This document shows, one piece after another, positions 58,473 through 64,000 of a DNA stretch of 64,000 bases. Origin of the DNA: Cristatella mucedo (taxonomy: Eukaryota; Bryozoa; Phylactolaemata; Cristatellidae); assembly GCA_009760855.2 (NCBI GenBank), contig WPIO01000180.1, positions 310,001 through 374,000 of the forward strand, written 5' to 3'. The notes under the pieces are model-generated. The model did no database searches. It worked only from the letters and a program-made list of their open reading frames with translations, and was not told where the DNA came from. Every line of letters begins with the position of its first letter. Positions within the stretch are counted from its first letter, which is position 1. Made by a program: the position numbers and the translations under genes.

Positions 58473-60598
58473 CTCTGCTTTCACCTTGTTATCTCTCTCC
58501 CCTCTCTCTATCTCGTTCGCTCTCTCTCTTCTCTCTCGCGCTCAATAGATTGCTTGTCACTTAAATCTATTGAGCCGGCTTTGACCATTCCGACCTCTGA
58601 TTCTTTAGTGGGATTCGCACCATCCTCTTATCGGGTGCCTGTCCCATTGCCATGCCTCACACTAGCAAAGATCTTTGAGTATTTCATTCGTATATAACAA
58701 AATTCTAGAACTCGCTATTCAGCGAGTCAAAGTACGTCGTCACAGATTTTCACTAGTGTGGCATAAGCTAAGCCTCAGCAAAAGAACAATTTAATAATGC
58801 TCAGCTTCTCGTGCTCAAAAGCGTGGACTTTTCTTCTCCTGTACGCACCTTGTGATTTCAAGAACAAGATTAAGTGTCAGCAACTAACTTGGAGACCTTC
58901 TAACCACTGGTCGTGAGTTCTTTTTTGATTGATTTTGCATGGTTGTCCATACATGATATCTTGCATTTCATTAGCTCTTGGTTTCTGCTTCTTTAGCGGA
59001 TTTATAGTAATCCGTTGTTTGAAAATTTTCGACCATCAGTTGGTATATATGCACTGATTATTATGGTTATAACTATAGTTATAATTATTATAGCGATTAC
59101 TTTTTTCCAGCGCCCTCACAGAACTTAGTCTCTTTCTAGGCACCTAACATGCATTTTAGCCTCTTTCTAGGCACTTAACATCCTCTATAGTGGAAGCATA
59201 ATCGAATGGTTACGGTTAACTTGCACAATGTCAACAAACATAACAAGATTTGAGGTAAAATTCTTGGTATAAACCTGTAAATACGGTTACCGTCAAAAGG
59301 CGCAGTGTCAGAATGAATAAGCACACAAGGGATAAATCGCAAGTACCTAATAAATGCTGTGAATCAAATATACGTTTCAGCTTCTTTTAAAGTTCGTCAA
59401 GTTTGTAGGTGTCATTAAAACAGTCGGGAGTGAGTTTCGGTCTTTGGGAGCAGAAGAACTAAAAGCACCACGACTTCTAAAGATCGTTCATTTTGGTACG
59501 CTTTGTCCTTTTCAATAACATAATCCACAGGCGATTAAATTAGTAGCTTGCATCACTGCAGCCGTTTGCAGAAGCAGGTGATCGACAAAAAAAGAGCAAG
59601 TAGAGAACTTAGCTCAGAGATGCACACTAGAGACAAAATAACTGAGATATTGGACAGCCATCAATGATTTGTGCCGTAACAGCTACAAGTCCTAGCAATT
59701 TCCCTTAATAGGTGCAAATAGAATTCTCGTTATTGGTTCAATAACATCAAGCAAATGAAAAATACATGAAAATATAACCAGTTGAAGTTGACATGTTTAT
59801 TGGCACTTTATACTCACCTATGGACGAATGGCAATGTAAAAATTAGAAATGCACCATTTCAATTACCATAAGCACTTCACGGGAAATTCAGGCGGACAGG
59901 GCAAATGCTCTGAGTAAATGGGGCTAAAAGCTTCCATTTAAATGTTCTAGCGTCAGGATTTGTGTGAAGACACTATTTTCACAGTTTTGCGGCTTCGTGA
60001 TCTAGGGAACTCACGAAAGTGTCTCCTAGAGAATTTCAGTTTTTACAAAGGTACAGGCTAGCGACTTGTGTCAAAGGGACAGGTGCGATCGCGGAAGATG
60101 TAAACGAAATGTTGAAATAACCGTACAAGACTGATAAACTGAACTCATCATTGCAGGAATGTTCTCCGATTTGTGCTCGGCCCCTAGGAATCTGCTGGGA
60201 TGAACGGAACCGCTGGTGCGGGCTTCTGACCTCCACGAGCCCGGTTAATGCGAATAGGTCACATTGGTACGCATACGCATCGATTCGCATTTAGTTTATA
60301 CATTATAATCGCCTGACAATTTCTACCTAAATTCATTATATCAAATGAACAAGCGAATGATTCATTAGAAATAAAAACCTGAAAACAGGACGATCGTCGT
60401 ACATTCACATAAATATTTTGGAGTCTCCCACTGAAATGGGATCGGAAGCACAAGTTACATTCACGAGTCGCAGCTTACCGGTTGTTGACTGCCAGCGGCA
60501 CTTTCGCATCCTCCTTCTTAAGCTTCGGCTGCAGAAACAAGAACTTGGTGAGGAGCACTTGGCTCTGATAAATAAGTATGCCCAACACCATCGGTATT
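43287..60598 (-). CDS. stra6: STRA6-like retinol/retinoid membrane receptor, gene A, last four coding exons (partial)
   Basis: This is the gene-level entry; exons are 60598-60479, 57030-56867, 51007-50894 and 43552-43287, with introns of 3.4, 5.9 and 7.3 kb full of LINEs and simple repeats. All phases match (2, 1, 1) and no stop occurs before the end, giving 220 C-terminal residues. Order of elements: a membrane segment, a short loop with 'VNNR', a membrane segment 'FFFNILLGFMTAIMRV', the amphipathic 'GLFLIPRIDHSVIMPGF', 'FVSYLSLLTVNAAHDHPVV', and the cytosolic 'KARRNWQLAYTLLCNP' hallmark. Vertebrate STRA6 has the same order, including (R)W.LAYTLL.NP near the C-terminus. The role is transmembrane retinol transfer; the substrate here is inferred from family only. 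Confidence 0.87.
43806..44293 (-). mobile_element. LINE family 1, 3' fragment in gene A intron
   Basis: AATAATAATAATTATTATAA tail, well-preserved 3' UTR, and an 86-codon minus frame (44306-44046) with 'AYLSDILPHQAKHRTTSFSE' and 'AWNSIPTCVRTSPDLATFK'. Truncated at about 44293. Confidence 0.85.
44370..45665 (-). mobile_element. LINE family 1-related, old long copy in gene A intron
   Basis: Diverged 3' UTR (CATGGTTAGAGTGACATGCA at 44475), C-terminal ORF words, 'HQISST'-type codons at 45120-45150 and RT remnants to about 45665 (CTACCTAAGTCTGCCCTTCT). It is heavily mutated. Confidence 0.6.
45695..46268 (+). mobile_element. LINE family 1, rearranged copy in gene A intron
   Basis: Plus-strand codons for 'NFPKLNDKN'-type RT sequence (45755-45800) are followed by 'ARNLGVAF'-like codons. 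A deletion then joins directly to the 3' UTR (ACAGCATTTAGCGGGTCCCT at 45991). The tail is ATT repeats at 46238-46268. Confidence 0.7.
46605..48895 (-). mobile_element. LINE family 1, older copy split by a younger one
   Basis: The 3' part is at 46605-47250: tail AATAATAATTATCCACTTGG, 3' UTR, C-terminal ORF up to 'AIMHLQLVHNSSASIVCREL'. The continuation is at 48604-48895 (GGTAGGTCAGCAATCAGTGA, GTCGTCTAACAAAAGTTCAC). The plus-strand copy 47251-48608 interrupts it at the Ala-Tyr-Ala codons. Confidence 0.8.
47251..48608 (+). mobile_element. LINE family 1, youngest and most intact RT/C-terminal copy
   Basis: An uninterrupted plus frame (47237-48370, about 370 LINE codons) reads '[20 protein letters not shown]', 'GVPQGSVLGPVLFTVYTLL', an intact catalytic box 'FYADDTQLYLCFDPSQPS', 'WMAANFLKLNDDKTNLLVMG', 'VSSARNLGVIFQSDLSLDD'-like codons, and the C-terminus 'TAWNSLPTCIRTSPDLTTFK'. 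The 3' UTR and an ATT-repeat tail follow. It is 5'-truncated within the RT domain, so it cannot move by itself. The border word TATGC recurs at both ends, a probable short target duplication. Confidence 0.92.
48896..49311. other. Unassigned gene A intron sequence
   Basis: No exon or recognisable repeat. Part may be diverged LINE upstream of 48895. Confidence 0.35.
49312..49447 (-). mobile_element. tRNA-derived SINE with LINE-like tail, second copy
   Basis: Minus strand: a CTGGTTTGGTCCTACGGTTA head, B-box-like GGGCTCGAGCCCC, then GCGCCTGGATAGAGATTAAG and TTCTCTTTGGGCGCTACACA. It has the same organisation as 19899-20042. The tail again parallels the LINE family 1 terminus without its ATT repeat. 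Confidence 0.75.
49830..50235. repeat. Degenerate GCTGC-rich minisatellite with a 16-bp core
   Basis: Five tandem 16-bp units, TCAGGCTGCTGTCCCC with single changes, occupy 49887-49966. Degenerate relatives (CAGGTTGCT, GAGGTTGCTGC) spread over the surrounding 400 bp. It is more GC-rich than its neighbours. No open frame of note spans it. Confidence 0.75.
50236..50893. other. Unassigned gene A intron sequence
   Basis: AT-rich sequence directly 3' (in transcript sense) of the penultimate exon. No repeat recognised. Confidence 0.4.
50894..51007 (-). CDS. stra6: STRA6-like gene A, penultimate coding exon
   Basis: 114 nt with acceptor AATTTTAG before 51007 and donor A|GTAAGTG after 50894. The 37 whole codons read 'FVSYLSLLTVNAAHDHPVVR' and 'VFLKLLRDGATERKARQ'. 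This matches the vertebrate STRA6 region that follows the aspartate-containing 'LDPGY' element and precedes the basic C-terminal motif. It is too short to stand out as an ORF. Confidence 0.87.
51505..51830 (-). mobile_element. LINE family 1-related, decayed fragment
   Basis: Words such as TGCATTGTGTCAGCACTTGT, TAATTCACTAGGACCCAGAA and TTTTTAAAATATCTGAAAGT follow the minus-strand 3' UTR/C-terminal order with heavy divergence. The plus frame 51605-51814 is a by-product. Confidence 0.5.
51872..51945. repeat. Short TA/CA microsatellite
   Basis: GCATATATATATATATATAC, then ACACACATATATAC and a second TA run. Confidence 0.85.
51946..52930. other. Unassigned gene A intron sequence
   Basis: No exon or known repeat seen. 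Confidence 0.35.
52933..53896 (-). mobile_element. LINE family 1, young copy, minus strand
   Basis: AATAATAATAAT tail (about 52935-52962), then 3' UTR and a 243-codon open minus frame (53909-53178) with 'LVMGKPSAIQKLERLTFKIG', 'LHNIAKIRACLDKDTTSKL' and 'APTAWNSLPTCIRTSPDL'. By eye it is very close to the 47251-48608 copy and shares its diagnostic residues (Thr in APTAWNS, Tyr in KTYLF). AAATA occurs at both borders, a probable target duplication. Confidence 0.9.
53910..54759. other. Unassigned gene A intron sequence
   Basis: No exon recognised. Short frames near 54424-54727 on both strands lack motifs. Confidence 0.35.
54760..55055 (+). mobile_element. LINE family 2, 3' fragment in gene A intron
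   Basis: CATGGAACTCGCTTCCACAA start, CTTCCCACTTTCTCTTTGTT, CTTTGTGGAGTTACAGACGG and a degraded tail. It has nearly the same 5' truncation point as the copy at 41577. Confidence 0.75.
55056..55639. other. Unassigned gene A intron sequence
   Basis: No feature recognised. Confidence 0.35.
55640..56008 (+). mobile_element. SINE-like head joined to a LINE family 1 3' end
   Basis: GGGCTGGTTTGGTTAAGTGA, then AAGGTGCTCGCC, resembles the tRNA-like SINE head (minus 19899, 49312). From about 55800 the sequence is LINE family 1 3' UTR (GCTGCCACTAACAATACTCT, AAAGCGCCTAGATAGAGATC) ending in ATTATTATTATG at 56008. It may be a longer-tailed SINE or an insertion next to a LINE end. Confidence 0.55.
56009..56866. 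other. Gene A intron, unassigned
   Basis: AT-rich, no repeat recognised. Confidence 0.35.
56867..57030 (-). CDS. stra6: STRA6-like gene A, transmembrane exon
   Basis: 164 nt with acceptor TTTTATTGCAG before 57030 and donor G|GTGAGTA after 56867. It completes an Arg codon begun upstream, then encodes 'HAYYNVSFFYFFFNILLGFM', 'TAIMRVLKGMVLGLF' and 'LIPRIDHSVIMPGFVSMDA'. This is the last long hydrophobic helix of STRA6 proteins followed by the amphipathic segment with the conserved (R/Q)(I/M)D.S motif. Confidence 0.88.
57031..57648. other. Gene A intron, unassigned
   Basis: No repeat recognised between the exon acceptor and the CT array. Confidence 0.4.
57649..58540. repeat. CT microsatellite array with higher-order units, about 890 bp
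   Basis: CT runs are separated by repeated spacers: GATATGATCTCACTTTTCTG twice (57721, 57794), TGCTCTGCTCTG twice (57858, 57909), and a spacer of about 105 bp starting TTACTCTCTCCCCTCTCTCT three times (57988, 58147, 58302). On the transcript strand of gene A it is a polypurine GA tract. The long open frames across it are artefacts of the repeat. Confidence 0.95.
58541..59059. other. Gene A intron, unassigned
   Basis: No repeat or exon recognised. Confidence 0.35.
59085..59500 (-). mobile_element. LINE family 1-related, decayed 3' fragment
   Basis: CAGCGCCCTCACAGAACTTA and GTCTCTTTCTAGGCACCTAA, with a local duplication of the TAGCCTCTTTCTAGGCACTT block, then diverged 3' UTR and C-terminal words to about 59500. 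Confidence 0.55.
59501..60478. other. Gene A intron, unassigned
   Basis: No repeat recognised. The CTCACC at 59815-59820 could be a minus-strand donor, but the upstream frame has stops and no hydrophobic STRA6 segment. Confidence 0.35.
60479..60598 (-). CDS. stra6: STRA6-like gene A, most upstream visible exon
   Basis: 120 nt with acceptor CCCACATTTTCAG before 60598 and donor CG|GTAAGC after 60479. It encodes 39 codons: 'IPMVLGILIYQSQVLLTKFL' (membrane segment) and 'FLQPKLKKEDAKVPLAVNN', with CG left to make the Arg shared with the next exon. Human STRA6 has an equivalent helix followed by a short loop ending Asn-Arg-Arg before the next helix. It enters with one base, so the preceding exon ends in phase 2. 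I did not find that exon before 64000. Confidence 0.85.
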
Positions 60599-60639
60599 CT
60601 GAAAATGTGGGCGGCTTAAAATTAGTGCAGCTAGCATAG

Positions 60640-61364
60640 TTTTAAAATATGTTTTACACTAAGTGTCTCCTACTATTTGACGAGCAACGCAAAGTATTCG
60701 AGTAAAATGTCTGCTATGTGGGTAGCCGTAATATATACACAGTGTTCGCTCAGATGCTCGTGAGTGTGATCTCAGACTTCGTCTTCTACTTGCAATTGTT
60801 ATAGATTAGACATCTTAGAGACGCCCTTATCCATCAAATGTGGGGAGTAAATGTCGTTGTAAGGCAAAAGTCGGCATTTATGAAGAAGCCGGACGGGATT
60901 CTACATAGGATTTCAGATATTAATTGGAGATTCTATACCTGACAAGACATTAAGAAACCGGCAAGTTCTCGGCGTCTTAATGAGAAAGCTGAACATATTT
61001 TATTATCTTTGGGTTGACTCAATGAGCTACTACTGCATGGCCTGCTATCAGGATTCAATATGAACTGCCTAATTCAGCCATTTAAGCTTTTAGACACTCT
61101 TTTAGTTACTGATGTCGCTCTGACCCAGATTTAAGGCTGTAGCACAGTCTAGCTAAGATTCATAGCTACGATGCAATTTGATTGGCTACCTCCAGAGCCG
61201 AAACTAGCCAATCTGTACTCCAATATTTATTTTCCGTATTAATATATTCTTTAAAGACTCGTGGGTTTTGGAAGATTTTCCTCCTCGGGCATGCTGTCAA
61301 TTTGCCGAACAACAGCAATGTCACCTTCACCCACGTAGAGCTTGTCACATGCCACCATACACGA
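60640..61364. other. Gene A intron, unassigned
   Basis: No exon recognised. 61290-61360 contains words reminiscent of the LINE 3' UTR (GCATGCTGTCAATTTGCCGA). Confidence 0.35.
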
Positions 61365-61990
61365 ATTACAATGATCCACTAAATGCTGTCACAAATTGGA
61401 GAGTTTTTAATTTCTTTATGAATGCGGTCAAATCAGGGGATTTTATGACAAAAGTTGGGAGTGATTTCCAGGCTTGGAGAGCATACAAGCTAATGCACTG
61501 CATCAAAAGGATTTTAGATTTGTACGAGGTATAGCTAAACAGTTAGATTCTGTAGCAGGTGGTACGATGCATAGAGTGGTGGGCAGTATATCTGATAGAT
61601 AGGCTGGAGCTAAGTAAAGAAGAGACGTAAACATGAGGGACAAAAATTAAGCCGTTGCTCGACTGGTAGCCAGTTTAGGTCGACAAGAATAGTCTGATGT
61701 GGTAACTGTGTTACTCACGACATATAAGCCTAGCTGCAGAGTTATGCTCCAGCTGTGAGCCCCTGATCCCACATGCCGGTAGGCCAGGAAGCAGTGAGTG
61801 GCAGAATTCAAGACAGGACGTAAAAATGCATGGACCAACTTAGATTTGATATCCTTGTCGAAAAAAGCCTGAATTTTAGCAATGCTATATAGTTGAAAGT
61901 AGGCAGACTTGATTGTGGAGCTGATGTGGTCGTCTATCGAATGGTCACTTTGGAATATGGCACTTAGATTTCGTGCCGATTTAATTTGGT
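61365..61990 (-). mobile_element. LINE family 1, internal 3' fragment
   Basis: GATCCACTAAATGCTGTCAC, GGTCAAATCAGGGGATTTTA, then C-terminal ORF on the minus strand up to GGAGCTGATGTGGTCGTCTA ('DDHISS') and ATGGCACTTAGATTTCGTGC. No ATT tail. Frameshifted. Confidence 0.75.
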
Positions 61991-62429
61991 GCAGATTTAA
62001 CTTGGTGCTTGATTCATGTCAATTAGAATTACAGACGATCACAGCCAATTGTGTTGTGCCCAAATGCTCAATTTATCACAAAGTCACCATCCGCCAGCCG
62101 TGGCACGTCGCTTCCGTGCAGACCTGGTTGAGCCGACACAAAGTGTTAGCCGAGGTGGCCGGCACAGCACAACTTATCTTGACGAAAGCAAAGACAATTA
62201 GGAAGCTGCCTTATCTACCAACACGACGATCTGCTGACGCCTGTCACCTGAACCATGTGCGATTGGATGAGAGGCGTCGTGGTCAAGTCGTACAGCATGG
62301 GTGGCAGTGGCTGGCCTGATACTCACTTACTGCAGGAATGGCACTAAGTTTTGATATCCAACGAGAAGAGTTACACACGAACGAGCCTAGAGCCCCCCGA
62401 AAACTGCAAAATTTATCTCCTGCACCCTC
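61991..62429. other. Unassigned; possible start of LINE family 2 copy
   Basis: A plus frame 61909-62319 covers this part, but I recognise no motif. It could be upstream family 2 sequence. Confidence 0.35.
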
Positions 62430-63645
62430 GTTGTGCATTGGCAGAAACAGACGTGAGTGGGATGCTTTCAAACATATATTTTGGTCCGATGATGGCCAAA
62501 AACAGTGATCAAGTGACCTGTTTGCTTTTTCTAGCAGACCGGTCACCTTTGGAATCCCTCAAGTTGCTGTTCTCCATTTATACTCAACCATGGGGTAAAG
62601 TGATTAAGGTCCATGGAAAAGGATTGCACTTTTATGCTTTCGATACTCAGCTGTATTTGTCATTCAAACTGTTGGAATCAGCTGCAGCAAGTCCTGAACT
62701 AAATTATTGCCTTGCCGACGTTCGATCCTGGATGTCGAAAAATTTCTTGAAACTAAATGATGATAAAACTGAACTGATTTCATGGGACACCCTAAGTGTG
62801 TGGCATTATTCGAAGGCTGTGCTCTACTAATACGTGATGCTTTTGTGCTACCAACACCAGGTGCCCAAAGTTTAGGTACCTTTTCGAAAGATGCCTAAGT
62901 TTTAAAAGCCTCATTCAGAAGACTGCTTCTACAGCTAGCCGTCGCGCGCGATCCCTATCCAAAATAAGGAGCTGTCATCAACGGTGGCTTGCAAAAAATT
63001 TAACTAGCTCTTTAGTTCTGTCTCGACATGATTATTGTAATTCCCTTTTGACTAGGCTGCTGAAAAAAGCAACGAGGCCACTACCAATGGCTTTGAATAT
63101 AGCTACAAGGCTAGTTTTGAAGTCCTAGAGGTTTCACCGAGCTTTTTCTTTGCTACAAGAACTAGGATGGCTGCCGGTTGATCGTCAGATTTAGAGTAAA
63201 GCTCTTACACTGACCCACAAGGCCCGCCACCGTTTTGCTCCTCTATACCTACCTGAACAGCTGCACCAGTTTCAGCCTCCTCACGCCCTTAGCTTCGGTA
63301 TAAACGATAAAGTGGCTGTTCCATTTATCCGCAGAAAGACCATCGGTGATCGAAGCTTTACCTCTGCGTGTCCTAGGCTGTGGAACTCGCTTTCGCAATT
63401 CTGATGCCATGACAACTACTCTCCGGCTGCCAATTAAGGCTAATCCTATCCAGGGGTCTTGAGATGCTACTTCCATGTCAATCACTACCTCAACTGCTCT
63501 CCTTACTCTGCTGTGCTTCCCACTTTCTCTTGGTTTTTTGAGATGAAGTATGTTATCTACTCCAGGCATACCGATAGCCGCTTAGGCTGTGAGTGTGCTA
63601 TAAAAAAAAACTCGCCTGTGTATAGCCTACATAGTCGTGTATAGC
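62430..63645 (+). mobile_element. LINE family 2, longest copy (RT to 3' UTR)
   Basis: The plus frame to 62830 reads 'SPLESLKLLFSIYTQPWGKV', then a damaged catalytic box 'FYAFDTQLYLSFKL' (Phe for the first Asp) and 'DVRSWMSKNFLKLNDDKTEL'. After frame breaks, 63205-63400 carries CTGACCCACAAGGCCCGCCA and CTGTGGAACTCGCTTTCGCA, then a 3' UTR to about 63645. This shows what the RT of family 2 looks like. Confidence 0.8.
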
Positions 63646-63713
63646 ACAGCGCCGACCTGACTTGATTTTAGAGCGTGTGAGAATTGCTCAGCAGGAAACA
63701 CCACTGTCCTAGA

Positions 63714-63964
63714 GCAAAGAGGCGCAGAGGTTGCTGAGGTGATTGATATTGGCACGAGTGTCAACCCTATAGTTCATGCTAGCAGTTTGAGAATAGGGCA
63801 ATGCATGCCCAAGGTCGCTGTCGCCTCCAGACATCCTCGATTTGCTTGACGATTTCCGTGAGAACAAAAGAAGTGGGTGAAGAGCATCCACGTTCTCGAG
63901 CTGTGAGCAAGGGGACCCAGAGGTCGCTGAGGCGATTGATATTGGCTGGGTTGTCAACCCCAGT
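63714..63964. repeat. Pair of direct repeats of about 60 bp, 191 bp apart
   Basis: 63714-63773 and 63905-63964 share AGCAA(A/G)G, CAGAGGT(T/C)GCTGAGG(T/C)G, ATTGATATTGGC and GTCAACCC in order. The 130-bp spacer between them has no duplicate here, so a larger unit may continue beyond the window edge. Confidence 0.75.
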
Positions 63965-64000
63965 GTCCCAGCGAGTTATATGATAGTGCGACGCTCGCTG

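Noticed and set aside
57638-58697. Frames of up to 299 codons rich in Ser-Leu or Arg-Glu
   Set aside because: They follow from CT/GA repeats, which have no stop in any frame. No motif or splice context supports a protein.
62283-62546. Upstream STRA6 exon ending at a GTAAGT-like donor near 62325
   Set aside because: The minus frame is polar with no membrane segment, while the expected exon encodes long hydrophobic helices.

Overview
The window is repeat-dense, AT-rich eukaryotic nuclear DNA. It has introns with GT/AG borders, very long dinucleotide microsatellites, tRNA-derived SINEs, and dozens of 5'-truncated, mutated LINE copies. There are no operons, ribosome binding sites or CRISPR arrays. 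The LINE type (CR1/L2 group, one fragment with a 2A-like NPGP motif) and the host gene found here suggest an invertebrate animal. I cannot name the species from the sequence.

Host gene content is sparse but recognisable. Two partial genes on the minus strand belong to the STRA6 family of retinol/retinoid membrane receptors. Gene A lies in the right half. Its last four coding exons (60598-60479, 57030-56867, 51007-50894, 43552-43287) splice in phase with no stop and give a 220-residue C-terminal segment; its 5' part lies beyond the right edge. Gene B lies in the left half. Its first four coding exons (14598-14452, 9443-9358, 5206-5025, 4874-4754) splice in phase and give a 178-residue N-terminal segment; its 3' part lies beyond the left edge. 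Between them, at 35129-34870, is a decayed copy of the STRA6 terminal exon with two in-frame stops. The layout is a head-to-tail STRA6-like tandem array: gene A, then a relic copy, then gene B.

Most other sequence is transposon-derived. LINE family 1 (CR1/L2 group, ATT-repeat 3' tail) contributes more than twenty fragments on both strands, several nested. The best preserved are at 47251-48608 (+), 52933-53896 (-) and 32690-34795 (-). LINE family 2 (ATTAC-repeat tail) has copies at 23395, 26805, 41577, 54760 and 62430, all plus. Two SINEs (19899-20042, 49312-49447) have a tRNA-like head and a tail resembling the 3' end of LINE family 1. A 412-bp non-autonomous hAT-like element sits inside a LINE at 408-819.

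Simple repeats are large: GA/GACA at 6667-7068, TA/TG/CA at 8790-9039, TA/TG/CG at 31930-32266, CA/TA at 36790-37068, and a CT array with higher-order units at 57649-58540 inside a gene A intron. Two of them (6667 and 24951) grew inside LINE copies at positions where the LINE has a short purine- or pyrimidine-rich seed.

I found no evidence for a novel multi-gene system. The most informative observations are the STRA6-like array with its dying exon copy, a 150-nt stop-free intron in gene B, the SINE/LINE tail sharing, and microsatellite birth inside LINE copies. Exon boundaries were read by eye from frame continuity, splice consensus and family resemblance. LINE boundaries are approximate to about 5-20 bases.
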